Assembly: GCA_032122615.1 (NCBI GenBank)
Contig: JAQBGF010000009.1
Coordinates: 8,539-72,538, forward strand
Direction: 5' to 3'
DNA: 64,000 nucleotides
DNA from: SHZI01 sp032122615
GTDB taxonomy: Bacteria; Pseudomonadota; Gammaproteobacteria; Steroidobacterales; GCA-2729495
Position numbers and translations under genes: made by a program. Below, piece after piece: positions 52,854-61,711 of the stretch. The notes under the pieces are model-generated. The model worked only from the letters and a program-made list of their open reading frames with translations. It was not told the DNA's origin and searched no databases. Numbering within the stretch: position 1 is the stretch's first letter; every line of letters begins with the position of its first letter.

Positions 52854-55021
52854 CCGCACCGCGACAGCCCCCCGCCACTATCATCGCCCTGATCGGCAAC
52901 CCCAATACCGGCAAGAGCACTCTGTTCAATGCCCTGACCGGACTCCGCCAGAAGACGGCCAACTACCCCGGCGTCACGGTCGAACGACACACCGGCGAGA
53001 TCAATGTCGGCGGCCAGGCGGTAACCCTGGTCGATCTTCCCGGTGCCTACTCACTGGCTGCCCAGTCCCCCGACGAGATGGTGGCGATCGATGTGCTGCT
53101 CGGGCACGTCACCGATCTGCCGCGACCGCGGGCCGTGCTCGCCGTCGTTGATGCCACCAACCTCCGGCGCAATCTCTTCCTCGTGACGCAACTTGCCGAG
53201 CTCGACCTGCCGCTCGTCATCGCACTGAACCTCTCGGACATGGCCGAGAGCCGCGGCATACACATCGACGCGGCGGAACTGGCGAGCCAGCTCGGCGCCA
53301 CGGTGGTACCCGTATCCGCCAGCAGGGGTACCGGCATCGAGGCGCTGCGAACGGCGCTCGCTGCCGCGATCACGGGCCCTGCCAATACCCCGCTGTGCGT
53401 GCTTCCCGAGGTCTGTGCCGCTGCTGCCGACCTCGGCAAACGAGTGCGGGATGCCGGCTTGCACCTCCAGGACTACGAAGTGGAACGCGCGCTCATTGAC
53501 GCGCAGGGCATTGCGGAGCGGCGCTTCGAAATGACGGCAGGCGACGAGTTCAGCGCGGAACTTTCAAAGCTGCGCAGCCGGCTCGGTGCCGGCGTGCCGC
53601 TGGCGGAAGCCGAAGCGACGGCCCGCTACGGCCTGATTAACGCCATCGTCGCGCGCACCGAACAGCGGGCGCTGCGGCAAATTACTTTTGGCGATCGTCT
53701 CGACCACATCACCAACCACCCTGTCATCGGCTCCGTGCTGTTCCTGCTGGTGATGGCGGCCGTGTTCCAGGCGGTGTTTTCCTGGGCGACGCCCCTGATG
53801 AACCTGATCGACGCCGGCACCGCCGCGCTTGGCGAATCGGTTCGCGCTCTGCTGCCCGACGGCGCCCTGGAAAGCCTGATAGTGGACGGCGTGATCGCCG
53901 GGGTCGGCGGCGTCATCGTCTTCCTGCCGCAGATCCTCATTCTGTTTGCCTTCATCATTTTTCTTGAAGACTCAGGCTACATGCCGCGCGTGGCCTTCAT
54001 GGTCGACCGTTTGATGCGCACCGTCGGGCTGTCCGGCCAGTCCTTTATACCGATGCTGTCGAGTTTCGCGTGCGCGGTTCCCGGCATCATGGCGACGCGG
54101 GTAATCCCTGATCGCCGTGATCGCCTGGCCACGATCCTCGCCGCGCCATTCATGACCTGCTCGGCACGCCTGCCGATTTACGCCCTGCTGATCGGCGCCT
54201 TCGTCCCGGTACGGCATTACCTCGGCGGCCTCATAAACCTGCACGGCATCGTACTGCTCGGCCTCTATCTCCTCGGCATTCTCGGCGGCGTGCTCACGGC
54301 CCTGCTGATGAAGCGCACGTTCCTGCGCGGCCCCACGCCGACCTTCATGATCGAACTGCCCCCCTACCGCCTGCCCAACTGGCGTTCGCTGCTGCTCAAG
54401 CTGGCCGAACGGGGCCGAATTTTTCTCGTGCGGGCAGGTACCGTGATCTTCACGGTGGCCGTCCTGGTCTGGGCCCTCGCGTATTTCCCCCGGCCTGCCG
54501 AAATCGGCAACAGCTACGCCGGGGAACGGGAAGCGCTTGAAATCAGCGCGGTACCCGATCGGGAGCGCACCGCCCGCCTTTCCGCCCTCGATGCCGCGGA
54601 AGCCACCGCCTACCTGGAGCAGAGCTGGCTGGGCCGCCTCGGCCAGCTCGTCGCCCCCGCGTTCGCGCCGCTGGGCTGGGACTGGAAGGTATCGGCCGCA
54701 GTAATCGCGAGCTTCCCGGCGCGGGAGGTCGTGATCGCCGTGCTCGGCACGATCTACTCGGTGGGCGATCAGGGCGACAACGTGGAAGGAGCCCTGCGCG
54801 AGCGCTTGCAGACCGCGTCCCGCCCCGACGGCACACTGGTGTACACGGTGCCGATGGCGGTCGGGTTACTGATCTTCTACGCCTTTTGCCTGCAGTGTGC
54901 GGCGACGATTGCGGTGATCCGGCGTGAAACCAATACCTGGCGCTGGCCCGTTTTCGCGTGGGTCTACATGACCGGGCTCGGCTATCTCGGGGCTATGCTC
55001 GCCTTCCAGTTGGGCAGCTGA
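52850..55021 (+). CDS. feoB: Ferrous iron transporter FeoB
   Basis: Inner-membrane Fe(II) permease with an N-terminal GTPase. 723 residues. G1 LIGNPNTGKSTLFNALTG, G2 region NYPGVTVERHTG, G3 DLPGAYSL, G4 NLSDMA. Two Gate-type membrane halves with about ten hydrophobic helices, including DSGYMPRVAFMVDRLMR and the second-half PAREVVIAVLGTIY. Expressed from the Fur-controlled feoA promoter. Confidence 0.96.
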   Translation: MTAPRQPPATIIALIGNPNTGKSTLFNALTGLRQKTANYPGVTVERHTGEINVGGQAVTLVDLPGAYSLAAQSPDEMVAIDVLLGHVTDLPRPRAVLAVVDATNLRRNLFLVTQLAELDLPLVIALNLSDMAESRGIHIDAAELASQLGATVVPVSASRGTGIEALRTALAAAITGPANTPLCVLPEVCAAAADLGKRVRDAGLHLQDYEVERALIDAQGIAERRFEMTAGDEFSAELSKLRSRLGAGVPLAEAEATARYGLINAIVARTEQRALRQITFGDRLDHITNHPVIGSVLFLLVMAAVFQAVFSWATPLMNLIDAGTAALGESVRALLPDGALESLIVDGVIAGVGGVIVFLPQILILFAFIIFLEDSGYMPRVAFMVDRLMRTVGLSGQSFIPMLSSFACAVPGIMATRVIPDRRDRLATILAAPFMTCSARLPIYALLIGAFVPVRHYLGGLINLHGIVLLGLYLLGILGGVLTALLMKRTFLRGPTPTFMIELPPYRLPNWRSLLLKLAERGRIFLVRAGTVIFTVAVLVWALAYFPRPAEIGNSYAGEREALEISAVPDRERTARLSALDAAEATAYLEQSWLGRLGQLVAPAFAPLGWDWKVSAAVIASFPAREVVIAVLGTIYSVGDQGDNVEGALRERLQTASRPDGTLVYTVPMAVGLLIFYAFCLQCAATIAVIRRETNTWRWPVFAWVYMTGLGYLGAMLAFQLGS

Positions 55022-55031
55022 GGGCGCGACG

Positions 55032-55214
55032 GTGCCAGGCATTCAGGAAATCATCGCGCTCGGGATTGTGGCACTGGTCGTCGGCTTGTACGTTCGCCGC
55101 CGCTGGTCGCGCGGAAAATCCACGCGCAGATCAGGCGACTGCGGCGACTGCGCCTCGTCCGCGCCGCCAGCGAAAGAGTCCCCCGTGCGTTTCTATCGCC
55201 GGCAATCGAAGTAG
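55032..55214 (+). CDS. FeoB-associated Cys-containing membrane peptide
   Basis: 60 residues from GTG 55032, ten bases after the feoB stop. One N-terminal transmembrane helix (EIIALGIVALVVGLYV), a basic stretch, then a short Cys pair (SGDCGDCASS) and a basic tail. Matches the layout of small Cys-rich membrane peptides that follow feoB in many bacteria; it occupies the place of feoC but lacks a winged helix. Confidence 0.7.
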   Translation: MPGIQEIIALGIVALVVGLYVRRRWSRGKSTRRSGDCGDCASSAPPAKESPVRFYRRQSK

Positions 55215-55244
55215 CGCCGCAAACGCTCGCCCGGTGCCCCCTGC

Positions 55245-55709
55245 TCAGGCCCGGATGTAGCCGAGCGGCAACTCCGTGGTGGACTTGATGCATTCCAGGG
55301 CAAAGCTGGCGCTGACATCCGTCAGCCCGCCAACCCGAATCAGCTGCTTGTAGACGTTGTCGTAGGCCGCGATATCGGGAATGGCGAGCCGCAAGAGGTA
55401 ATCAACGTCACCGCTCATGCGGTGAAACTCGACGACTTCGGGTATGGCCCGCACGACCGAACTGAAGCTTTCGAACCATTCGACGTCGTGCCGGTTGGTT
55501 TTAAGGTGCACGAACACGGTGGTGCCCACGTTCAGTTTGTCGGGATCAAGCAGGGTGACCCGTCGACGAATATAGCCCTCGGCTTCCAGCGCCCGGATGC
55601 GCCGCCAGCAGGGTCCCCGAGACAGATGAACCGCCTCGGCGATATCCGCCACGGACTGCCCGGCATCCCGCTGCAACAGCTCCAGAATGGCGAGATCGAT
55701 CCTGTCCAT
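55245..55709 (-). CDS. Lrp/AsnC-family transcriptional regulator
   Basis: 154 residues. N-terminal HTH (DLAILELLQRDAGQSVADIA, HLSRGPCWRRIRALEAEGYI) and C-terminal RAM ligand-binding domain (VVEFHRMSGDVDYLLRL). Effector unknown, presumably an amino acid. ATG 55709 chosen (MDRIDLAIL). A 23-base palindrome lies 15 bases before the start, and the next gene is divergent. Confidence 0.92.
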   Translation of the reverse strand: MDRIDLAILELLQRDAGQSVADIAEAVHLSRGPCWRRIRALEAEGYIRRRVTLLDPDKLNVGTTVFVHLKTNRHDVEWFESFSSVVRAIPEVVEFHRMSGDVDYLLRLAIPDIAAYDNVYKQLIRVGGLTDVSASFALECIKSTTELPLGYIRA

Positions 55710-55723
55710 GACTACTTGTACTC

Positions 55724-55746
55724 TGTATTGCCGGATCGGCGATACA
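55724..55746. promoter_or_regulatory. Palindromic operator candidate for the Lrp/AsnC regulator
   Basis: TGTATTGCCG-GAT-CGGCGATACA: inverted arms match at nine of ten positions. It lies directly before the regulator start and about 75 bases before the divergent DUF6356 gene, so it could serve autoregulation and control of the neighbouring operon. Confidence 0.55.
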
Positions 55747-55821
55747 TTTGTTTCACAATCTAACCATAAATGCAAATACTTAAGCAGAATGAACCCGACT
55801 TCCACGCTAACCTTCTATTAC

Positions 55822-56109
55822 ATGAAGTCCCTCTTAAGCCTGTTCACGGAACACCCGGCATCGGTGGGCGAAACCTACGGCCAGCACCTGGTAAGCGCCA
55901 CGGGTTTCTCGTTGCGAATGATTGGCGCAGGATTCGCCTGCCTGATCCACGCCCTGCTCCCCTTCCTGTTTGTCCGCGTCGGCAGCAATGCCATCGGCAA
56001 GCTGCATGATCGGATGATCCTGAATCGCGCCCGCCGACCACTTGCCAGCCCCCCTGCCAGCGCACCGAGTACCTACCGCACCAACTCCAAAGCCCTGCCC
56101 ACGTCCTAG
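55822..56109 (+). CDS. DUF6356 family membrane protein
   Basis: 95 residues from ATG 55822: LFTEHPASVGETYGQHLV, one hydrophobic span (MIGAGFACLIHALLPFLFV), and a basic segment GSNAIGKLHDRMILNRAR. Function unknown. Followed after 16 bases by the YeiH-like gene, so the two probably form a unit facing the Lrp/AsnC regulator. Confidence 0.78.
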   Translation: MKSLLSLFTEHPASVGETYGQHLVSATGFSLRMIGAGFACLIHALLPFLFVRVGSNAIGKLHDRMILNRARRPLASPPASAPSTYRTNSKALPTS

Positions 56110-56125
56110 GCCCCTGAGCGCACCG

Positions 56126-57217
56126 GTGGCGTCCACACACTCGCCAAGCTCGTGGCCGTCGATAATTCCGGGCCTCGTCGCTGCCACCGCAATTGCCGCG
56201 TTTACTCTGTTTTTTGCCGACTGGCTCGGCAGCGGCCTGTTCAACCTGGGCAAGAGTCCCGTCAGTCCCGTCATGCTCGCGGTGCTGGCTGGCGTGCTCA
56301 TCCGGAACACCGTCGGTGTCGACGCACGACTTGAACGCGGTGTGGCCGTCGCGTCTAGCGCGGTGCTCCGCATCGGTCTCGCACTCGTGGGATTGCGTCT
56401 CAGCATTAGCGGGCTCGGCAAGCTGGGCGTGCAGGCCCTGCCGGTTGTGGCCGGCTGCATGCTCACCGGATGGCTGGTACTGCCGCGCCTGGCCCGGGCC
56501 ATGAAGCTTAAGGGTCCCCTCGTCACACTGCTCACCGTCGGAACGACCATTTGCGGTTGCACCGCCATTCTGGCGGTGGCGCCGGCGATTCGTGCCCGGG
56601 CCGAAGAAACTGGCTACGCGATCACCCTGGTGGTCTGCGTTGGACTGGTTGGCATGCTGCTGTACCCGTTTATCGCCAACGGCCTGTTTGGCGATGACCC
56701 CATTGCCGCGGGCATCTTCCTTGGCGCGTCGATCCACGACACCTCCCAGGTCATGGGGGCCGCGCTGGTCTACAGTGGCCAGTACCTGGCCCCCGAAGCC
56801 CTGGAGGCGGCAACCGTCACCAAGTTGCTGCGCAATCTCACGCTGCTGGCGGTCGTGCCCATCCTTGCGGCAACGTTTGCGAACCGGCCCACGAGTCAAG
56901 GCGGCACCGTGGAAACCCGCCGAGCCAGCCTGCTGCCAGCTTTCGTGATTGCCTTTGTCGGCATGGCCGTCGTCCGTACGCTCGGCGATCTGGCCAGCCC
57001 CGCACTGCCGGATTTCGGTCGGATGCTGTGGGCACCCGGCCTGCTGCTGGCAAACCAGATGTCAGAACTGCTACTGACTGTCGGGATGGCCGCCGTCGGC
57101 CTCACCGTCGAGCTCGGCGGCATCCGTCGCGTCGGCCCGCGCCCGCTCGCTGCCGGCGTGCTGGCGGCGGCGATAATGGCAGTGGTCTGCGTGATTCTCT
57201 TAAAGACCCTGCGCTAG
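56126..57217 (+). CDS. YeiH/UPF0324-family membrane protein (putative sulfate exporter)
   Basis: About 363 residues and roughly ten hydrophobic helices. Family signatures: SPVMLAVLAGVLIRN near the start, GTTICGCTAILAVAPAI, FLGASIHDTSQVMGAAL and the C-terminal VGLTVELGGI. The family is annotated as putative sulfate or organic anion exporters without firm biochemistry; members in enteric bacteria sit beside LysR regulators. GTG 56126 is chosen; an earlier in-frame TTG overlaps the preceding gene. Convergent with the next gene (13 bases). Confidence 0.85.
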   Translation: MASTHSPSSWPSIIPGLVAATAIAAFTLFFADWLGSGLFNLGKSPVSPVMLAVLAGVLIRNTVGVDARLERGVAVASSAVLRIGLALVGLRLSISGLGKLGVQALPVVAGCMLTGWLVLPRLARAMKLKGPLVTLLTVGTTICGCTAILAVAPAIRARAEETGYAITLVVCVGLVGMLLYPFIANGLFGDDPIAAGIFLGASIHDTSQVMGAALVYSGQYLAPEALEAATVTKLLRNLTLLAVVPILAATFANRPTSQGGTVETRRASLLPAFVIAFVGMAVVRTLGDLASPALPDFGRMLWAPGLLLANQMSELLLTVGMAAVGLTVELGGIRRVGPRPLAAGVLAAAIMAVVCVILLKTLR

Positions 57218-57230
57218 CCAGCAACCCCGC

Positions 57231-58055
57231 TCAACCCTGCCACTTGCCCTTGTCGGCCTGCATCTGCACCAGTCCACCACGACGGTCCAGCATGAACTGC
57301 GCCTGCTCCTTGCCGAACACTCGCTCGGCCAGCACGTTCATGGGATCTGAACGGTTGGTGTACTCGCGGTACGTGAAATCGTAGGTCTGCTGCGCGGCGC
57401 GCTGCTCGGGAGCCAGGCGCGGCGCTTCGTCGTACATCCTGAACCAGCGGTCGACGAAGCGATTGAGGTAGGCCTCGCACTGATCAATGTGCTCGTCCGT
57501 CAGCGCCGTGATGTAACTCGAGCACACCGGCGACTGCATGGCGCGGATAACAGGACCGTGGCTGGCTGACCAGACGAAGTCGGTGTTCTTGCGAAACTCG
57601 AGGTAGTCCTTGTTCACGTCGCCGCCGTAGTAGCGGTTGACGTAGTCCTCGTTGACCTTCAGGTCCACGCGGGGCACGTAGTCGGCGTAGAACAACAGGT
57701 TCGGCACGGTACCGAAGATGATCATCAGGTTCGGCACCTGGGTCTCCTGCCCCAGCACCACGTTGATGTTCATGTCGATGATGCTGGCCTTGCGGTTGCC
57801 CAGCCACGAGCGGACGAACCAGTCGACGTCCTTGGCCGTGTAACCAAAGAACGCGCCTTCCATCTGCTGGTCCGGGGAGGTGTAGTACTCGGCGCCTTTG
57901 GAGATCGGGTGCAGCTTCGCGTCAAAGTGCTTGACGATCCGGTCGGCAATACGCCCATGAATGTCCCAGCACCGTTCCCACTGCCGGGAGACGTCGACAT
58001 TGGGGTTGTCGGCCAGGAATTCGTGAATGGTCTTGACGTCGCTTTGCTTGCTCAT
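57231..58055 (-). CDS. Red-chlorophyll-catabolite-reductase-like protein (bilin reductase superfamily)
   Basis: 274-residue soluble protein. Not a common bacterial family. The central segments VDWFVRSWLGNRKASIIDMN, VPNLMIIFGTVPNLLFYADY, VPRVDLKVNEDYVNRYYGG and the later IRAMQSPVCS and DPMNVLAERVFGKEQAQF line up in order with plant red chlorophyll catabolite reductase, which belongs to the ferredoxin-dependent bilin reductases. An FDBR-type activity on a linear tetrapyrrole is inferred only. No heme oxygenase or phytochrome gene is adjacent. ATG 58055 with AAAGGA upstream. Confidence 0.6.
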   Translation of the reverse strand: MSKQSDVKTIHEFLADNPNVDVSRQWERCWDIHGRIADRIVKHFDAKLHPISKGAEYYTSPDQQMEGAFFGYTAKDVDWFVRSWLGNRKASIIDMNINVVLGQETQVPNLMIIFGTVPNLLFYADYVPRVDLKVNEDYVNRYYGGDVNKDYLEFRKNTDFVWSASHGPVIRAMQSPVCSSYITALTDEHIDQCEAYLNRFVDRWFRMYDEAPRLAPEQRAAQQTYDFTYREYTNRSDPMNVLAERVFGKEQAQFMLDRRGGLVQMQADKGKWQG

Positions 58056-58135
58056 GGGGCGTCCTTTGTTCGAAGGGCGCATCATAAGAGAACATTCTGC
58101 GCGCTTCGCGACAGGCGCCGGGGCCGTCCACCGTG

Positions 58136-58150
58136 CGGGGCAAGGCCCCG
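58136..58150 (-). terminator. Hairpin after the sorting-signal protein
   Basis: Perfect 6-bp stem CGGGGC/GCCCCG with a three-base loop, four bases after the stop at 58155 on the minus strand. No T-run, so it may stabilise the mRNA end rather than terminate alone. Confidence 0.4.
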
Positions 58151-58154
58151 GTAA

Positions 58155-58856
58155 TTACATCCCCTGCGCGCTCAATCTTCGCCGCCACAGGCCCGCCAGC
58201 AACACCAGCATCAACGGGGACACTGCACTGCTACCCGAGGAGCCAATGGTCACCGGTGCCTCCACGATCGTCAGGTTCCCGGGGTCGAATGCCAGGTTCG
58301 TGATGTACTCCTCGCCGAAATCCACCTCGACCGGCGGCGGACCTTGCGTGGGGATGTTGTTCGAGTTCTGGATCATCCCCGTGCCGTTGCCATTCAGCTC
58401 CAGCAGCGCCGGGTGATACCGTCCGTTATCAATTTCGCGGCCGTTGAACGTGAACACGATGCCGTTTCCGGCGAGTTCGGCCACCTGCAGCCCGTCGCTC
58501 AGCACGGCGTTACTCGCGATTTCAAACTGCAGCGAGCTACCCTGCGCGTAGAACTCGGCACCGGTAATAATCCGGCTTAAGGCAAAAGATGGAAACCCGG
58601 ACGGCGTCCCCGGTTCAAGCACGCCGCTGACCTGGTAGTTAACACTCGTAATGATCGGGTTGTCATACACCCGGCGCTCGAACAGCTCGTCGATTTCGAT
58701 GCGGATTGAAAACACCTCCACATTACTGAAGACCGGCGTGACTACAAAATCACTGTCCCGGATCACCAGGGTGAAGGCCGCGGCCGGCACGCTGACCAGC
58801 AATCCGACAATGCCGATAGCTGCCTCGCGAAACCAGTTCACTGGTGATGGCGACAT
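58155..58856 (-). CDS. Exported protein with C-terminal sorting-type anchor
   Basis: 233 residues from ATG 58856, not assigned to a family. N-terminal signal peptide (AAIGIVGLLVSVPAAA), a beta-rich body (for example RIEIDELFERRVYDNPI, GIVFTFNGREIDNGRYHPAL) and a C-terminus consisting of a Ser/Gly stretch, a hydrophobic helix (SPLMLVLLAGL) and a basic end (WRRRLSAQGM), the tripartite pattern of PEP-CTERM/GlyGly-CTERM-type sorting signals. An ATG at 58913 would overlap the divergent start, and a GTG nearer the signal peptide is possible. Confidence 0.7.
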   Translation of the reverse strand: MSPSPVNWFREAAIGIVGLLVSVPAAAFTLVIRDSDFVVTPVFSNVEVFSIRIEIDELFERRVYDNPIITSVNYQVSGVLEPGTPSGFPSFALSRIITGAEFYAQGSSLQFEIASNAVLSDGLQVAELAGNGIVFTFNGREIDNGRYHPALLELNGNGTGMIQNSNNIPTQGPPPVEVDFGEEYITNLAFDPGNLTIVEAPVTIGSSGSSAVSPLMLVLLAGLWRRRLSAQGM

Positions 58857-58911
58857 GCCGGGTGCGCTAAGCTTGTTGCGAACCCCAATTAATGCAATCG
58901 ATCGGATAAAC

Positions 58912-59460
58912 ATGAGCGCACATCCCTGGTTGAGTGAGACTCCCTGGCCGACAAAGCAATTGCCCCGCGAGGAGCTGTCATCGCGCATTGTGCACCTGCT
59001 CGCCACCCACTGGATGGGTGTGCTGTGCACGACAGGAAAAAACGGGCCGATCGGCAGCCCAGTGGAATATTACGCCGAAGGTATGGTCGTTTACATCCTG
59101 CCTCAACCGGGCAGCCCGAAACTTGCGGCTATGCGCGCGGACGCGCGCGTGTGCCTGGCGATTCATGCCCAAAACTGCGGTTGGGCCAGCGTGCGCGGCG
59201 CGCAGTTGTTCGGACGTGCCGAGTTCCTGGCGCCAGGGACACCGGAACACAACCACGCGATGACGATCTATCGCTGGGAGGCATCCGCTTCCCAACTGGG
59301 GAAACCACTGGAGCAGCCCCCGCAGATGGAATTGATACGCATCGACCCGGAACGGATTGTTTATACCGAGCAGTGGCTGCGCAAGGATGGCTTTGGCCCG
59401 CGCCAGATCTGGCATCGGGATGCCACTGTTAAAGGTCAGTCACGGCAGTACGGGCATTAG
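58912..59460 (+). CDS. Pyridoxamine 5'-phosphate oxidase-fold protein
   Basis: 182 residues with a split-barrel flavin-binding fold: HLLATHWMGVLCTTGKNGPIG (shown in part), PVEYYAEGMVVYIL, CLAIHAQNCGWASVRGAQLFGRAEF. Such proteins bind FMN, F420 or heme. Substrate unknown; not PdxH, as the PLP-specific C-terminal motif is not seen. ATG 58912 (MSAHPWLSETPW) selected although the frame is open upstream. Confidence 0.8.
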   Translation: MSAHPWLSETPWPTKQLPREELSSRIVHLLATHWMGVLCTTGKNGPIGSPVEYYAEGMVVYILPQPGSPKLAAMRADARVCLAIHAQNCGWASVRGAQLFGRAEFLAPGTPEHNHAMTIYRWEASASQLGKPLEQPPQMELIRIDPERIVYTEQWLRKDGFGPRQIWHRDATVKGQSRQYGH

Positions 59461-59473
59461 ATCCGATCGGGGT

Positions 59474-60601
59474 TCAGGCCCCGCAGGGCAATGTCGCCAC
59501 GGCACCGTCCCCCGCCCCTACCCGGCGCGCTGCCCAGTCCAGGATGAGCGCAAAGTTTTGCGGGGCATTGCGCTGTAGCGCGCTGTTGTGGCCCGTGTCA
59601 TCCAGCACCACCATCTCCAGGCAGGCTGCCTTGGGGAAGTAGTCCTGCTCGTAGGCAATGGCGCCGGCATGATCCCGGCAATCCAGTTTCCCGCCGCAGA
59701 CCACGAAATCATCCTCGCCCAATAACAGGAAAACCGGCACCTGCAAATCGCGAGATTGCGGGCCGAAGTACTTGCCGGCGGAAGTCACCTCGCCGAGAGC
59801 CGTGGTCTGCCGATTCAGTTCGTCAGTCTCAATCACCCGGGGATCAGCGTTTTCGCGCGTGTAGAAGGTGTCGCCCCGCGTGTCCGGCTTGGACACGATG
59901 TAGGTGGGATCGACAATGTCACCGGTGAAAGGCCCCTTGAAGACAGCAAGATCCACGCCAGTGCGCATGGCCATAACGAAACCCGGGTTGGAGTTGTGGG
60001 CGAATCCCGTCAGCACGATGCCGGCCACCTGGTCCGGGTGAGCGAGGGCGTGCGCCATTGCCGTGACAGAGCCGAAGGAATGTCCAACCGTCAGCACCGC
60101 GGCGAAGTCATGCTTCACCGCGAGGGCAGCAATGATCTGACTGAGCACGTGGGCCTGATTGTCGACGCCGAGCCACGCGCCCGGCGGATGATCACTTTCG
60201 CCCATGCCCAGCCGGTAGAAATTGAATGTCGCGAAACCCGCCCGAAGCGCCGCGCGCGCATAGGAGTAGGTATCCGGCTGGTAGGGGAAGTCCCAGTAAA
60301 TCGAGCCGTAACCGCTACCCGAGACCAGCACCTGCAAGACCCTGCCATCCGGCTCGCCCGTGCTGCACAGCTCACCCACGACGTCAAAATGCAGCCAACC
60401 CCCGGGCGACAGCTGCACGGGGATAAGCTGCTTCTCGCAGCGCACACCGGGCATGGCGCTGGCGCTGGCCAGGCGGGTATCGGGTGGAGCGTTCAGCGGC
60501 GTTGCCAGGCCGCCAGATTTCAGGAACCCGATCAGCAGCAATACGGCAGTCAGACCCGCCAGACTGGCGAGGATCACAAAGGTCTTTGAACGCCACGCCA
60601 T
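59474..60601 (-). CDS. Alpha/beta hydrolase, membrane-anchored or exported
   Basis: 375 residues. N-terminal hydrophobic segment (FVILASLAGLTAVLLLIGFL) acts as signal anchor. Catalytic triad candidates: nucleophile Ser in GHSFGSV, Asp in LLGEDDFVV, His in DDTGHNSALQRN. The oxyanion loop region is LVSGSGYGSIYWDF. Four or more Cys in the mature part suggest disulfides (CGGKLDC). Substrate unknown. It starts nine bases after the alcohol dehydrogenase stop, so the two are likely one operon. Confidence 0.85.
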   Translation of the reverse strand: MAWRSKTFVILASLAGLTAVLLLIGFLKSGGLATPLNAPPDTRLASASAMPGVRCEKQLIPVQLSPGGWLHFDVVGELCSTGEPDGRVLQVLVSGSGYGSIYWDFPYQPDTYSYARAALRAGFATFNFYRLGMGESDHPPGAWLGVDNQAHVLSQIIAALAVKHDFAAVLTVGHSFGSVTAMAHALAHPDQVAGIVLTGFAHNSNPGFVMAMRTGVDLAVFKGPFTGDIVDPTYIVSKPDTRGDTFYTRENADPRVIETDELNRQTTALGEVTSAGKYFGPQSRDLQVPVFLLLGEDDFVVCGGKLDCRDHAGAIAYEQDYFPKAACLEMVVLDDTGHNSALQRNAPQNFALILDWAARRVGAGDGAVATLPCGA

Positions 60602-60610
60602 TCCGTTGCC

Positions 60611-61711
60611 TCAGATGTTTGAGCGCTTAAGCGACGCCATATCGATGACGAAGCGATATTTCACGTCGCTTTTGAGCATGCGCGCGTAGGCCTCGTTGAT
60701 CGCCTGAATATCGATCATTTCCACATCGGAGACGATGTTGTGCTTCGCGCAGTAATCGAGCATCTCCTGAGTCTCGGCGATGCCGCCGATCAGTGACCCG
60801 GCAATGCTCCGGCGCGCCATCACGATCTGGGCCGTGGCAAGCGCATGCGTGATCGGTTCGATGGCCCCGACGATCACCATCGTCGCATCGCGTTTGAGCA
60901 ACGCCACATAAGGATTGAGATCGTGATTAACCGGTATCGTATTGACGAGAAGGTCAAAGGACCCTGCTGCCTTCTTCATGGCAGCCGCGTCTTTGGAGAT
61001 CAGCACGCCGTCTGCTCCCAGCCGGCGCGCATCCCTTTCCTTGCCGGACGACGTCGTGATCATCGTGACCGTCGCGCCCATGGCATGGGCGAACTTCACC
61101 CCCATATGGCCAAGACCGCCCAGGCCAATAATCCCGACGTTCATGCCGGGACCTGCCTTCCAGTGGCGCAAGGGCGAGTAGAGGGTGATGCCGGCACAAA
61201 GCAGCGGCGCGGCGGCCTTCAGATCGAGCTGGTCCGGGACGCGAAGCACGAACTCCTCGGTGACGACGATAAAGCTGGAGTAGCCACCAAAGGTTAACTC
61301 GCCGTTTTTGTCCTTGCCGTTGTACGTGGGCGTCAGCCCGCTCTCGCAATACTGCTCCAGCCCTTCCGCGCAACTGGCGCATACCCGGCAGGAATCCACC
61401 AGGCAACCGACAGCGGCGAGATCGCCCGCCCTGAACCCGGTCACTGTCTCGCCCACGGCGGTCACGCGCCCGACGATTTCATGCCCGGGCACCATCGGGT
61501 AAAGGCTGTTTTTCCACTCGTTGCGTGCCTGGTGCAGATCGGAGTGGCAAACACCGCAGTAGAGAATTTCAATCCGGACGTCGCCCGGGCGCAGTGTCCG
61601 ACGCTCGAACGTGAACGGGGCGAGCGACTCGGTTGCCCCCCTGGTGGCATAACCCAACGCGGTGCGGGACTGGCTGATCAGGGCTTCCGTGGTCGATGTG
61701 TTCGCGCTCAT
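60611..61711 (-). CDS. Zinc-dependent NAD(P) alcohol dehydrogenase, YahK/CAD type
   Basis: 366 residues of the medium-chain dehydrogenase family. Catalytic zinc: Cys in YCGVCHSDLHQ and His-Glu in VPGHEIVG. Structural zinc: CLVDSCRVCASCAEGLEQYC. Rossmann fold GIIGLGGLGHMGVKFAHAMG; the following TTSSGKERDARRLGAD suggests NADPH preference, typical of aldehyde reductases such as YahK. First gene of a pair with the alpha/beta hydrolase. Confidence 0.93.
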   Translation of the reverse strand: MSANTSTTEALISQSRTALGYATRGATESLAPFTFERRTLRPGDVRIEILYCGVCHSDLHQARNEWKNSLYPMVPGHEIVGRVTAVGETVTGFRAGDLAAVGCLVDSCRVCASCAEGLEQYCESGLTPTYNGKDKNGELTFGGYSSFIVVTEEFVLRVPDQLDLKAAAPLLCAGITLYSPLRHWKAGPGMNVGIIGLGGLGHMGVKFAHAMGATVTMITTSSGKERDARRLGADGVLISKDAAAMKKAAGSFDLLVNTIPVNHDLNPYVALLKRDATMVIVGAIEPITHALATAQIVMARRSIAGSLIGGIAETQEMLDYCAKHNIVSDVEMIDIQAINEAYARMLKSDVKYRFVIDMASLKRSNI

